DNA of 61,531 bases from an uncultured bacterium. GTDB taxonomy: Bacteria; Bacteroidota; Rhodothermia; Rhodothermales; UBA10348. Every line of letters starts with the position of its first letter. The stretch's first letter is position 1. The position numbers and the translations under genes are program-made. Positions 8,548 to 17,690 of this stretch are shown in pieces. Under the pieces are notes generated by a model. It did no database searches. It had not been told where the DNA came from and saw only the letters and a list, made by a program, of their open reading frames with translations. The stretch lies in NCBI GenBank assembly GCA_938018055.1, contig CALIKL010000039.1, positions 1 through 61,531 on the forward strand, in the 5' to 3' direction.

Positions 8548-9929
8548 TGCCCGCCCGTAGAATAATCATTGTAGGTGCCGTGGCAGCAGGAACGGCAGCC
8601 GCAGCCGAGGCGCGACGAACCAGCCCGGATGCTGAGATCATTCTGATCGATCAAGGCCCTGACATCTCCTACAGTGCCTGTGAGATGCCTATTTATGTGG
8701 CGGGAGAGATCGCGTCCGACGAACGGCTTGTTCGATTTACACCCGAAGCCTTTTCTGAGCGCTTCCGCGTCGATGTGCGCACCTTGACCCGGGTTCTGGC
8801 CATCGAAGTAGAATCTCGGCATATCGCGGTAGAGGATGAAAGAACAGGTGACAAGGAGCGGTTGTGGTTCGACGCGCTCATTCTGGCAACGGGTGTACGC
8901 GCCCACGTGCCGGATGCGCTTAAAACGGCTTCCCACCATGTGCATGTCCTACGCCGTCTCGAGGATGCTCGAGCTTTGCGGGCGCGATTGGAACGGGATA
9001 AGCAAGGTCATGCCGTTGTTGCAGGCGCAGGATACGTCGGACTGGATGGGGTGGAAGGGCTGACCGGGAGTGGGTGGCGCGTAACGCTGTTGGCTTCTGG
9101 AGGACGGCTCCTGAGGGGAGGTCTCGATGCGGAAATGAGCCAACATGTTGTGCGCTGGTTGACCTCGCGGGGTGTACAGGTTCGAGAGGAGAGGGCGATC
9201 GGCCTGGATGTATCTCCGGATGGTCGCATCCGAGCCGTTCGGACTGATGCAGGGGAGCGGATTGGCTGTGACCTGGTTCTCGCGGCTACGGGAACGCGTC
9301 CCAATTCGGAGCTCGCTAGATCCGCCGGACTCAAAGTAGGCCCTTCCGGCGGCCTGCTGGTAAATGAATCCCTTCAAACCTCTGGAGCGGCCATTTGGGC
9401 ATGTGGAGATGTGGTGGCATACACCGAGATGCTGACGGGAAAGGCGCATCCGGTTCCATTGGCACTCAATGCGTTTCGCTCCGGCCGGGTGGCGGGAAAA
9501 AACGCAGCTCGCGGTGGAGTCGGGCGGCCGGCCACGATGCAACGCGTCATTCACGCGGCCGGTGTGTCAGTGGCAGACCTGGAGATTGGCCATACGGGAT
9601 TGACGTTGGAAGGGGCACTCCGAGCGGGTCTTGAAGCCGTTGCCGTTGATATCCGTCACCGAAGTGCGTCTTCCAATTCACCCAACAAGCCGCTATACGT
9701 AAGACTGGTCGGTGAGCGAGGCACACGCAGACTCCTGGGCGCCCAGCTGATTGGAGAGGATGGGGCCGCGCAGCGTACCAATACCGTGACCGCACTGCTG
9801 CGTTCAGGAGCGAGTGTTGATGATGCTTATGCGATGGACTATCTGTATACGCCCAAATTGGCCCCCGCCCACGACGCGTTGTTTGTTGCAGCAAGGCAGC
9901 TGCAGAAGCGGCTTGAAGCATCCCGTTGA
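8547..9929 (+). CDS. CoA-disulfide reductase-like FAD/NAD(P) oxidoreductase
   Basis: This 460-residue flavoprotein resembles CoA-disulfide reductase and NADH oxidase/persulfide reductase of the single-cysteine class. An N-terminal FAD Rossmann motif (IIIVGAVAAGTAAAAEARR) is followed by SYSACEMPIYV, in which Cys45 sits at the place of the redox Cys of CoA-disulfide reductase. A second Rossmann motif GAGYVGLDGVE binds NAD(P)H, GTRPNSEL and IWACGDVVAY form the FAD closing motif, and a dimerisation domain fills about residues 325-450. In the second Rossmann motif the usual Glu-Met/Ala after GL is Asp-Gly. I chose the ATG at 8547, which shares its first base with the stop of the CDF gene. Likely work is reduction of CoA disulfides, polysulfide or persulfide; the motifs do not separate these. 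Confidence 0.85.
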   Translation: MPARRIIIVGAVAAGTAAAAEARRTSPDAEIILIDQGPDISYSACEMPIYVAGEIASDERLVRFTPEAFSERFRVDVRTLTRVLAIEVESRHIAVEDERTGDKERLWFDALILATGVRAHVPDALKTASHHVHVLRRLEDARALRARLERDKQGHAVVAGAGYVGLDGVEGLTGSGWRVTLLASGGRLLRGGLDAEMSQHVVRWLTSRGVQVREERAIGLDVSPDGRIRAVRTDAGERIGCDLVLAATGTRPNSELARSAGLKVGPSGGLLVNESLQTSGAAIWACGDVVAYTEMLTGKAHPVPLALNAFRSGRVAGKNAARGGVGRPATMQRVIHAAGVSVADLEIGHTGLTLEGALRAGLEAVAVDIRHRSASSNSPNKPLYVRLVGERGTRRLLGAQLIGEDGAAQRTNTVTALLRSGASVDDAYAMDYLYTPKLAPAHDALFVAARQLQKRLEASR

Positions 9930-9970
9930 AAAGGCGCCGGCATAACGAACTGACATCCAAATCGACTTCC

Positions 9971-11299
9971 ATGCAAACCAATAACCAATCCAAACCGGCC
10001 TCGATGCGCTTGCTGGCGGCGCGAGAATTGGATGCCATGGCCGAGCAGGATGCATTCATCGGTCTTCAGCGTGCTACCCGAAGTGGTAATCCGAATATGG
10101 ACCGCAGTATTCGAGATACCGTTGCGGGCGTTATTCGTTGGCAGCGGTATCTGGACTTCCTGATCTCCCGATTTTATCGCGGTGATGCCGCTGGGTTGGA
10201 GTCCAGTATGCGCACCATCCTGCGGATTGGGATCCATGGCTTGCTCTTTACCCGCCAGCCGGATCACGCCGTCATCAATGAAACGGTGGAAGCGGCGAAG
10301 ATTCATGTCCGTCAAGGCGCAGCCGGACTGGCTAATGGCATTCTTCGAGGAATTGTTAGAAAGCGTGATGCCTTACCGACGCCACATGGCCCGATTTCGG
10401 AGGCATTGGCGACGAAGCATTCCCATCCTTCCTGGATGGTTGAGCGTTGGATCGAGCTTTTCGGACAAGAAAAAACGGAAGCGTTGCTGACCTACAACAA
10501 TGGGAGACCAACATATGGCGTCCACCTGACTGGCGATGCTCAGCGGGCTCAGACGGCGCTGAGGGTGTCAGAGGTAGCCTTTGAAGTGTCCGAGTGGATG
10601 TCTGACATGGTCCGGATGCGGAGTCTCCAGCCCCTCATTCGGGCTGGATGGTTCCGCGATGGCAAGGCGTATGTTCAAGATGAGGCGGCAGCGCTCGTCG
10701 TACAGTATGCCGCACCGGTTCAAGGCCAATCAGTTCTGGATCTGTGTGCAGCACCAGGTGGAAAGACGGTTCAATTGGCTCTGGGAGTCGGCGATGAGGG
10801 CAGTGTACTGGCATGCGACGTCCAGGAAAATCGCTTGAAGCTGGTTCGGGAGAATGCCGACCGAATGGGCCTCAAGCAGGTAGACACGGTAGCTCGGGAC
10901 GCTCGGGAAGGTGACCCTTCGTGGGAGCAGGCGTTTGATCTTGTTCTGCTCGATGCGCCGTGTTCTGGCCTGGGCGTGCTTTCCAAGCGTGCAGACATGC
11001 GTTGGCGACGGGAGTTGCAGAACATTGAAGAGTTGGTCGTTTTGCAACGTTCGTTGCTTGAGGCAGCGGCGAGATGCGTAAAACCCGGAGGACTGTTGAT
11101 TTACAGCACCTGCACGATTGAGCCGGCTGAAAATGCAGGACAGGTCGATGCATTTATCTCCTCACACCAGGACTTCAGTCGAGAGGCAACCGAGGCATCC
11201 TTTCCCAAACAGTGGTTGACCCCCGAGGGGGATTATCTCAGCCTGCCGTTTGAATCGGGGATGGATGGGGCATACGCCGCCCGCTTGCGAAGGGCGTAG
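9971..11299 (+). CDS. rsmB: 16S rRNA m5C967 methyltransferase RsmB
   Basis: This 442-residue protein methylates a cytosine in 16S rRNA using SAM. Residues about 1-130 form a NusB-like RNA-binding domain (RDTVAGVIRWQRYLDFLI, HAVINETVEAAK, ANGILRGIVRKRD). The Rossmann methyltransferase domain has the SAM motif LDLCAAPGGKTVQLA, LDAPCSGLGVLSKR with the Pro-Cys-Ser motif, and YSTCTIEPAEN with the Thr-Cys catalytic cysteine. Length is close to E. coli RsmB (429). I placed the start at ATG 9971, because the upstream frame begins with a TTG inside the preceding stop and has no family character; ATG 10004 is also possible. It follows the flavoprotein gene by about 40 bases. A second m5C methyltransferase of RsmF type is at 14296-15720. 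Confidence 0.95.
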   Translation: MQTNNQSKPASMRLLAARELDAMAEQDAFIGLQRATRSGNPNMDRSIRDTVAGVIRWQRYLDFLISRFYRGDAAGLESSMRTILRIGIHGLLFTRQPDHAVINETVEAAKIHVRQGAAGLANGILRGIVRKRDALPTPHGPISEALATKHSHPSWMVERWIELFGQEKTEALLTYNNGRPTYGVHLTGDAQRAQTALRVSEVAFEVSEWMSDMVRMRSLQPLIRAGWFRDGKAYVQDEAAALVVQYAAPVQGQSVLDLCAAPGGKTVQLALGVGDEGSVLACDVQENRLKLVRENADRMGLKQVDTVARDAREGDPSWEQAFDLVLLDAPCSGLGVLSKRADMRWRRELQNIEELVVLQRSLLEAAARCVKPGGLLIYSTCTIEPAENAGQVDAFISSHQDFSREATEASFPKQWLTPEGDYLSLPFESGMDGAYAARLRRA

Positions 11300-11394
11300 A
11301 ACCCTGAGTCACAGGGGCATTCCGTGCACCTGTCGAAACCTGTTGTGTCATGTGGCATACCCTGCCTGCCATCTCTCTTCATCCTGAGGACGAA

Positions 11395-12468
11395 TTGAAA
11401 GCCTTTCTGCAGCATCTTCTTGTTGCCATTGTTCTTGTGACTGCGGGCGCCGAGGACCTTCACGCACAGCGCGTTGCCAAGTATGGCGCCGATTTCCTCG
11501 CTGGCGGTGTGGGCGCGCGTGCTTTGGGGATGGGGGGGGCCTACATCTCCGTTGCGGACGATGTCTATGCCGGCTTCTGGAATCCTGCCGGGCTTCCTGG
11601 CGTCTCGGCCCGGGAAGTATCGTATATGCACGCTGAACGGTTCTCTGGGGTTGTTTCCTTTGACTACGCAGGCTTTGCCATTCCAATCTCGGATCAGAGT
11701 GTTCTTGGAGTGACGTTGATTCGCAGTGGCGTGAATGATATCAAGAATACCCTGGACGCCTGGGATTCGGAGCGAGACCAACCCATTCCTGATCCGGAGA
11801 GTGCGATCACTACCTTTTCTGCCGCGGACTACGCGTTTCTGGTTGCATATGGCAAGCAGTTGAACGAGTCGGTATCCGTTGGCGTGACCTCCAAGATCAT
11901 TCGCCGGAATATCGGAGACTTCGCAACAGCATGGGGATACTCCATGGATGTCGGCCTGCGCTATCTGACGGGTGCGTGGCAGATGGGACTCACTGTGCAG
12001 GACGTCACGACCATGCTGCAGTCCTGGTCCGTGGATTCTGGTCGCCTTTTGAACATTCAAGACGTTTTCGGAGACGATCTCCCGGAAGGTGGTACAGAGC
12101 TCGTCCTTCCTGTTGTCCGGTTGGGGGCTTCCCGACTATTTGATGTCAGACCAGGTACGCTGCGACTTGCACTGGACACCGATTTCGCATTTGACGGCGC
12201 AACAGCGAATCATCTATCGATAGGTGGTATGGCGCTTCATCCGAGATTGGGAGCCGAACTTGTGGTCGCCGATCGGGTAGCCTTTAGGGCGGGATTCAAC
12301 CGGATTCAGAACGTAAAGGACGAGGGACTGGACCTCACTCCATCACTGGGTACTGGATTCCGATGGGGGCCTGCCGCCATCGACTACGGATTCGGTGACT
12401 TTGCAGGTCTCGTCTCAGATCTCGGATATTCCCATCGGATATCAGCCCAATACCGTTTCTCAGACTGA
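11395..12468 (+). CDS. PorV/PorQ-family outer-membrane beta-barrel protein
   Basis: This 357-residue protein has the N-terminal signature of the Bacteroidota PorV/PorQ family: after the signal peptide comes AKYGADFLAGGVGARALGMG then DDVYAGFWNPAGL. These are outer-membrane barrels related to FadL; PorV carries substrates of the type IX secretion system and PorQ is of less certain role. The rest is an alternating polar/apolar barrel ending in a terminal aromatic strand (YRFSD). I moved the start to TTG 11395, since GAGGA lies at 11386-11390 and this start gives a clean signal peptide cleaved after DLHAQ; an upstream ATG (11350) would place 15 polar residues ahead of it. No other type IX component is visible in the window, so a T9SS role is only a possibility. 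Confidence 0.8.
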   Translation: MKAFLQHLLVAIVLVTAGAEDLHAQRVAKYGADFLAGGVGARALGMGGAYISVADDVYAGFWNPAGLPGVSAREVSYMHAERFSGVVSFDYAGFAIPISDQSVLGVTLIRSGVNDIKNTLDAWDSERDQPIPDPESAITTFSAADYAFLVAYGKQLNESVSVGVTSKIIRRNIGDFATAWGYSMDVGLRYLTGAWQMGLTVQDVTTMLQSWSVDSGRLLNIQDVFGDDLPEGGTELVLPVVRLGASRLFDVRPGTLRLALDTDFAFDGATANHLSIGGMALHPRLGAELVVADRVAFRAGFNRIQNVKDEGLDLTPSLGTGFRWGPAAIDYGFGDFAGLVSDLGYSHRISAQYRFSD

Positions 12469-12476
12469 CCGCCCGC

Positions 12477-13478
12477 GTGTCCCGATCCCTGTCCGAACAT
12501 CTCCACGTTTGTCTGATCATTCCCGTCTTCAATGAGGAAGACGTCTTGCCGCTTTTGTTTGAAGCCTTGCAGGCGTTCAGGAATGACCGGGACGAGCGCA
12601 TATCCATCCTGTTTATTGATGACGGATCAACGGACGGGACGGCGGCCCTGATTCGATCTGTTGCAGGTGCTTGGGAAGATGTTCAGCTAATAACCTTTTC
12701 GCGCAATTTCGGTCACCAGATTGCGGTCACGGCCGGATTGAATCTGTGCGAGGCGGATGCTGCCATTGTGATGGATGCGGATTTGCAGGATCCCCCAGAA
12801 GTCGCTGGTCGCATGATTGACGTCTGGAAGGACGGTCACGATGTCGTGTATGGCCATCGAATCGAAAGAGAGCAGGTGGGGTGGTTTGAGCGTTTTACTG
12901 CAGGCGTCTACTACCGCTTCTTCCGGTCCTTCACCGGCGTAGATGCGCCGGTTGATACCGGTGATTTCAGATTGATTTCCAAGCCTGTTATTGACGCCTT
13001 TCGGTCGTTGAATGAGCAACAGCCCTACGTTCGGGGACTGGTTTCATGGCTCGGGTTCAGACAGACTGCGGTCGATTACGTCCGCCCCGGTCGGGCGGCA
13101 GGGACGACCAAGTATCCGTGGCGGCGGCGATTCGATTTGGCGCTCGACGGACTCGCATCGTTTTCAGGAAAGCCGCTGCGATTTGCGATGCGATTGGGAC
13201 TGCTCATTGCTGCCGGATCGATGCTCGGACTGGTGTGGGTACTCATCGTCAAATACGTGATGGAAACGGCCATAACTGGATGGGCCTCATTGACATTTGC
13301 AGCATTCTTCTTCGGCGGTGTACAGTTGTTCTTTCTCGGCGTCATGGGATCGTATCTGGCACGAGTCTACGATGAGGTCAAAGGTCGTCCTCGATACGTA
13401 GTCCGTGATTCATGGCATTCGAACGGCAATGCCGTCTCGTCAGGACCCCGTACCACTCCGGAGAGTTCGACCACCTGA
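12477..13478 (+). CDS. GT2 polyisoprenyl-phosphate glycosyltransferase
   Basis: This 333-residue membrane enzyme is a family 2 glycosyltransferase of the dolichyl/undecaprenyl-phosphate sugar synthase type (GtrB/DPM1-like). It moves a sugar from a nucleotide sugar to a lipid phosphate at the inner membrane. Motifs are LIIPVFNEEDVLP at the N-terminus, FIDDGSTDGT, VMDADLQDPPE (the DxD metal site), and a C-terminal pair of membrane helices (about residues 238-260 and 270-300) followed by ARVYDEVKGRPRYVV. The GTG start at 12477 lies 8 bases after the stop of the PorV-like gene; no Shine-Dalgarno is obvious. Together with the sugar transferase at 19990 it suggests surface glycan or lipid modification. 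Confidence 0.93.
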   Translation: MSRSLSEHLHVCLIIPVFNEEDVLPLLFEALQAFRNDRDERISILFIDDGSTDGTAALIRSVAGAWEDVQLITFSRNFGHQIAVTAGLNLCEADAAIVMDADLQDPPEVAGRMIDVWKDGHDVVYGHRIEREQVGWFERFTAGVYYRFFRSFTGVDAPVDTGDFRLISKPVIDAFRSLNEQQPYVRGLVSWLGFRQTAVDYVRPGRAAGTTKYPWRRRFDLALDGLASFSGKPLRFAMRLGLLIAAGSMLGLVWVLIVKYVMETAITGWASLTFAAFFFGGVQLFFLGVMGSYLARVYDEVKGRPRYVVRDSWHSNGNAVSSGPRTTPESSTT

Positions 13479-13550
13479 AAGCGTCTACTTGCGGTGGCAA
13501 AGCGTCGGAAAATCCGATTGTGGAGCCACCTGCATCCCCGCCTTTGAACC

Positions 13551-14309
13551 ATGAGAGTCAGAAAAGAAGACCGAGCCGGAATAGCCATAAGCGTGGGACT
13601 CCACGTCGTGGTACTTGTGGTGCTCTCCTTGTTGACAGCTGCCGCGTCGGACGAACAGCAGATGGGTTTTCTCGAGGTGGAATTCGGTCCATTGTCGGAA
13701 GGCAGGCCCGTTCAGCAGGCGCCGATGCGGGAGCAGCCGGAACCGGAGCCGGAAATAGAGCAGGAAGAAGAAGAGCAGTCCCCGGTTGCACCTCCTGATG
13801 AGGTCAAGCCAGTGGAGCTTCCCGACTCCCCGTTGGACGCACCGGACGAAGAAATCGTCGATGCGCCAGAATCTGAGGTAATCGCCCCAGAAACGAGTAA
13901 TACCGAAGAAGAGCAAGTTGACGAGGAGGCTGAACCGGAGCGGGACGTCGTGCTGCCTCTTGGCAGTGGTTCACTCGATCCGGATCAAGGCGAAGAATCG
14001 GGGGATGATGGAAGTTCGAACCAGGAGCAAGCATCGGCACCATTTCGTATCGAGGGCCTCAACAGGGAGCCCGTAAACACGCCTCCTCCGGTCTTCCTGT
14101 CCCAAAACAGCGATGTGCGGGTCACCGTACGCATAACGGTGGATCCGCTTGGCAATGTTACGCAGGCACTTCCTGTTCGTCGTGGAGATCCTTCCCAGGA
14201 TCGCGAGGTCTTGCGTGTTGTGCGCGGATGGCGGTTCAATCCGCTGCCGTCAACTGCACCTCAGGAACCACAGCAAGGACTCATCACTTTCGTTTTCACG
14301 CGTCGCTGA
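13551..14309 (+). CDS. TonB-family energy transducer with acidic linker
   Basis: This 252-residue protein has the three-part layout of TonB: one N-terminal membrane helix (about residues 10-30), a long periplasmic linker (about 40-165) and a C-terminal TonB domain (about 170-252) with VRVTVRITVDPLGNVTQ and VVRGWRFNPLPS. TonB links the proton motive force to outer-membrane receptors. The linker is unusually acidic, rich in Glu, Asp and Pro with hardly any Lys, in contrast to the Pro-Lys repeats of classical TonB, and the usual Tyr-Pro motif at the domain start is missing. ExbB and ExbD are not nearby. Its stop region overlaps the 3' end of the convergent RsmF-like gene by 14 bases. The receptor-like gene at 15717 is a possible partner. 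Confidence 0.85.
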   Translation: MRVRKEDRAGIAISVGLHVVVLVVLSLLTAAASDEQQMGFLEVEFGPLSEGRPVQQAPMREQPEPEPEIEQEEEEQSPVAPPDEVKPVELPDSPLDAPDEEIVDAPESEVIAPETSNTEEEQVDEEAEPERDVVLPLGSGSLDPDQGEESGDDGSSNQEQASAPFRIEGLNREPVNTPPPVFLSQNSDVRVTVRITVDPLGNVTQALPVRRGDPSQDREVLRVVRGWRFNPLPSTAPQEPQQGLITFVFTRR

Positions 14310-15720
14310 GACCCTGTAGCCATTCGGCAACCGGTAATCCGGCCGCGTGACGAGGAAAGAGCGACTCCAATTGGCCCGAGGCGTCGATATGTCCCAATCC
14401 GATGGATAAGGGTCCGCTGCGTACCAATACATACCGGGTTTTGTCGGCAGGAGGAATCAATGAAAGTGGGCTGACGGATTCGCGTGACAAAAAACGAATC
14501 ATATCCTCCCGCGCTATCTCAGCGATGCCTGCGCGCGCATGCGGAGCCAGATAGGCTGCCAGCGGTGTTGAAGGGCGTGGCTCCCGTGACTTCAGGTTTA
14601 CACCACTGAACCCGACGGCTATCTCGTTGAAGGGGAGCACGGGCCGAGAAGATGTTACCAATCGTGCGTGCTTACGTCCGGTCACTTCTTCCGAGTGGCC
14701 ACCAAGGAAGGCATCGGGAAGATCATAGGCTCCCCAAGGCATGCTGGCATGATCCAGCGGCCTTTTTGGGGCGGAAACACATCGGTTCGACGCTCCTGAG
14801 GACCCCTTACGCAGCAGGGCAAAGAAGAAGCCTCCCGTGTCATTTTGATGTGGCCAGACCCGTACAGCCCGGCGCATTTCGGAAGACAACGTTGAACCGT
14901 TCCAGGAAGTCAGCCCCTCATCGAGGTGGGCGCCTGGTATCTGAATGGACTCGAGAGATACATCCTGATCTGGTTCTGGATGCTCAAGAACCTGCTGAAT
15001 AACCAGTTCATTTTCCTCGGGCGCAAAGGTACAGGTGGCGTACAAGATGCGACCACCCGGCTTCGTAAGCCGGATGGCACGCCGTAGCAGGCGTTCTTGA
15101 AGCAATGGAAGCGCAGCAGTCCGCTGCGCATTCATTCGTTCAAAAACCCGGTTATTCTTCCGGCATGTGCCTTCGCACGAGCAGGGCACGTCCGCGAGGA
15201 CTGCATCGAACAGAATGGGATTGGTCGAGCCATGTGACGATCGAAAGGGAAACGAGGTGCCATCATGCACAACCAGAGACAGATTTGGAAGACGGAAGCG
15301 GTCTGCCAATCCCCGCAAAATCTGCAGGCGGGCCGCAGAGACGTCATTGGCAACTATCCATCCGGACGGCCCGACGGCGCAGGCGAGCTGCACCGTCTTA
15401 TTACCCGGGGCTGCGCACAGATCCAATACCCATTCGCCTGGAGATGGATCGAGTGCCGATACGGCCATCATGGCCGCTTCTTCCTGGATCAGGAATCCGC
15501 CAAGAAGAAAGTGCACACCAAACGCGTCGTCGCGATGATCGACTCGAAATCCTTCCAGACTCCAGTTCATCGCACGAAGGCCCGTGGAGGGAAAAGCAGA
15601 TAGGGCAGCGGCATGCGAGGTGGGACTCCACACCGTTTCAGGAAGCGGATGATTACAGGCATCCAGAAAGGCCATGGGATCCGAGACCAGACCAGTATAC
15701 CGTTCGAGAGACCGCATCAT
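14296..15720 (-). CDS. RsmF/NSUN-type RNA m5C methyltransferase
   Basis: This 474-residue protein is a SAM-dependent RNA cytosine-5 methyltransferase of the RsmF (YebU) type. The N-terminal half carries the PCI-like region with VHFLLGGFLIQEEAAM, then the SAM motif LDLCAAPGNKTVQLA, the Pro-Cys motif DVPCSCEGTCRKN and the Thr-Cys motif YATCTFAPEENE. The C-terminal third (about residues 320-474) fits the RNA-binding extension found in RsmF. The likely target is 16S or 23S rRNA. Its ATG overlaps the TGA of the upstream receptor-like gene (TCAT at 15717-15720 read in reverse), so it is translated by coupling to envelope genes that have no evident relation to it. The end overlaps tonB by 14 bases. 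Confidence 0.9.
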   Translation of the reverse strand: MMRSLERYTGLVSDPMAFLDACNHPLPETVWSPTSHAAALSAFPSTGLRAMNWSLEGFRVDHRDDAFGVHFLLGGFLIQEEAAMMAVSALDPSPGEWVLDLCAAPGNKTVQLACAVGPSGWIVANDVSAARLQILRGLADRFRLPNLSLVVHDGTSFPFRSSHGSTNPILFDAVLADVPCSCEGTCRKNNRVFERMNAQRTAALPLLQERLLRRAIRLTKPGGRILYATCTFAPEENELVIQQVLEHPEPDQDVSLESIQIPGAHLDEGLTSWNGSTLSSEMRRAVRVWPHQNDTGGFFFALLRKGSSGASNRCVSAPKRPLDHASMPWGAYDLPDAFLGGHSEEVTGRKHARLVTSSRPVLPFNEIAVGFSGVNLKSREPRPSTPLAAYLAPHARAGIAEIAREDMIRFLSRESVSPLSLIPPADKTRYVLVRSGPLSIGLGHIDASGQLESLFPRHAAGLPVAEWLQGLSDA

Positions 15721-17690
15721 TTATCCTGTGACCTGGAGACGGGCGCTACCGACAACGTCAGTCGTATGGCAAGCTGTTCTTCCACGCCCGCTGGGTGATT
15801 GCCCAAGGGACGGTCAGGGATATTCAGGACCGATACGAGAGCGTCAGCCACGCCCGAGAACAAGGTTTTACCAATCGTAATCTCGGCTATGATATCAGCG
15901 GGAATAACCCGACGAGCTGGCTCGCGGTATTCTGGCCAGGTCCAAGCGGATGCATAGCCCAACCTCGTCATCCATCGGACCCCTCCAGGGCGGGTATCCG
16001 AAGCCATTACTTGCAGGCGATGACGTGGAAAACCGGTCTGATGCCTGAAAAAGGCATCGTCACCTTGGGAAGAGACGTGATAGAATTGAAAGAAGGCCCG
16101 CCACGTGATGTCTCCCGGCTCGAGGCGCTCAATTCCTGCGGCTCGAGAAAACAACCATCCGGAATGCCCAGAGGACCACTGCCACTCGGGCAGCAGAGGC
16201 CCGATTCCGAATCGCTGATCAATAACCCGGTCTGCAAGGGTATGTCCCTCGAATAATCGAATATGTGCATGTGCCCATCCATGCCAGGATCCAGACAGCA
16301 ATCGACGACCAAGGAGTCCAAACTCCAAGGAGCGAGGCGCAGAAGATGATGCTGGGACCGCACGCGTCGGCATCCAGTCTCCAAGGCTGACCTCGGCTCT
16401 GTTCCAGGTCATCAGGTGTCCAGGTTCAGGGAAGTGTCCTTGCGTACCGGCCAGACGGAGCGAAATCGACCCTTTGACTCCACTGTTTGTTACCGATGCA
16501 TTGGCCAGCCAACTGTACGTGTTCGGCTGCCATGCATCGTCCGCGAGCCGGGAAAGCTGAACGAAAACCTTCGATGACCAGGTCTGTCCTGTCCGTGATA
16601 TCTCGGTAGAAGCCGTTGGAGTGAACTGCTCGAAGTGTTTTCCCTCCTGATCAATCATCCACGTCCGCGCACCCACGGCTAGTCGGAAGGCTATCCCCGA
16701 GAGGCGCTTTTCCAGCGAGCCTTCGACGGATGCGTCTTCGATGAGCAGGGGGGACGGCAGTTCGATGAAGGAAGGTCTCTCAGAGAGGGATATTCGTGAC
16801 GCGTCCGCTCGAAAAGACATCAAGGCGAAGCTGCTGTTCTTTTCAAGTAGGGATGCAGCCCATTCTCGACGCAATCGAGCCGGCCATTCCCGCCCAGCAG
16901 ATTCATGGTAAATGAAGTCCTTCCTTCGGGACTGTCCGCCCATCGCTTGGAATCGCAGCCCATCGCCTTCGTGCCGGATTCGAACAAAGGGGGCAAACTG
17001 CGTAATCACGGGCTGAACGTCTTCAGCATACGTACCGCGAACCCGTCCGGATATACGCTCGTCGGTGAGGTGGTGCAGGTCGGTATTTACTCCCGCCTGA
17101 ATCATCCATCTTTTGTTGCCCCAGCCGGTTCGCACCCACGTCGCCGGTCCGCTACGATCCACGTTGTTGGCTCGGGCATCGGTGTGTTTGGCTGGACCGG
17201 GGTCACCGGTCTCATTGATCACGGCAAATGCGCCACTGAGATGCCATCCTGAACGCATCGGCGTGCGTAGGGCGATGGTTCCATTCGTTTTACGCGCCGG
17301 ACCCGCCATGGTCAGACCGGGCGTGAAGGTAAGCTCGTCCAGGTCTCCCGGAGAAACGGGAAGGCTTTCTGTAAGGACGCGATCCAGAAGGAAGGCCGGC
17401 AGCGACAAACCGTCGAGCGTGATATCAATGGGGTCAGGATGAAGCCCTCCAAGACCCATGCCAACGATTCGATGCGTGTAGCGGTCTGAACTCCAGGTTT
17501 CGAGAGCTGGCATCATGCGGATCAGTTCCGAGAACCTGACTGCACCGGTTGACTGGATTTCCGAAGCGGTCATGGTCCAGGGGGACCAAGACGGAAGGGC
17601 CTCTTCTGGAGCGTTCTCGCCGACTTGCGCATGGACCTGAGAGGCCACGAACGCAATACTCATCAGTGCTATGCCGAAGCAATGCCTCAT
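15717..17690 (-). CDS. TonB-dependent receptor-like protein (plug plus barrel)
   Basis: This 657-residue protein begins with a signal peptide (cleaved near VHAQ) and a plug-like domain: MTASEIQSTGAVRFSELI, DITLDGLSL, and VSPGDLDELTFTPG are the elements seen in TonB receptor plugs. The rest has the alternating pattern of an outer-membrane barrel. It is short for a receptor (most exceed 700) and no clear TonB box is visible. I chose ATG 17690 because it overlaps the TGA of the upstream gene (17687-17689) and sits directly before the signal peptide; a start at 17711 would add seven residues. It lies third of four overlapping genes after a Wzi-like protein and a small envelope protein, so a role in surface polysaccharide handling is plausible. 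Substrate unknown. Confidence 0.75.
   Translation of the reverse strand: MRHCFGIALMSIAFVASQVHAQVGENAPEEALPSWSPWTMTASEIQSTGAVRFSELIRMMPALETWSSDRYTHRIVGMGLGGLHPDPIDITLDGLSLPAFLLDRVLTESLPVSPGDLDELTFTPGLTMAGPARKTNGTIALRTPMRSGWHLSGAFAVINETGDPGPAKHTDARANNVDRSGPATWVRTGWGNKRWMIQAGVNTDLHHLTDERISGRVRGTYAEDVQPVITQFAPFVRIRHEGDGLRFQAMGGQSRRKDFIYHESAGREWPARLRREWAASLLEKNSSFALMSFRADASRISLSERPSFIELPSPLLIEDASVEGSLEKRLSGIAFRLAVGARTWMIDQEGKHFEQFTPTASTEISRTGQTWSSKVFVQLSRLADDAWQPNTYSWLANASVTNSGVKGSISLRLAGTQGHFPEPGHLMTWNRAEVSLGDWMPTRAVPASSSAPRSLEFGLLGRRLLSGSWHGWAHAHIRLFEGHTLADRVIDQRFGIGPLLPEWQWSSGHSGWLFSRAAGIERLEPGDITWRAFFQFYHVSSQGDDAFFRHQTGFPRHRLQVMASDTRPGGVRWMTRLGYASAWTWPEYREPARRVIPADIIAEITIGKTLFSGVADALVSVLNIPDRPLGNHPAGVEEQLAIRLTLSVAPVSRSQDK

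Noticed and set aside
11233-12060. 275-residue minus-strand frame over rsmB and the PorV-like gene
   Set aside because: It spans two supported genes, has many His/Arg/Gln residues and no motif.
11395-12468. A type IX secretion locus
   Set aside because: Only one PorV/PorQ-type protein is seen; no other T9SS core gene and no C-terminal T9SS sorting domain was recognised in the window.
13412-13798. 128-residue frame overlapping the 3' end of the GT2 gene and the start of tonB
   Set aside because: The composition is basic and low complexity, and both overlapped genes are well supported.
15105-15731. 208-residue plus-strand frame antisense to the RsmF-like gene
   Set aside because: Arg- and Pro-rich chance translation; the opposite strand has all methyltransferase motifs.
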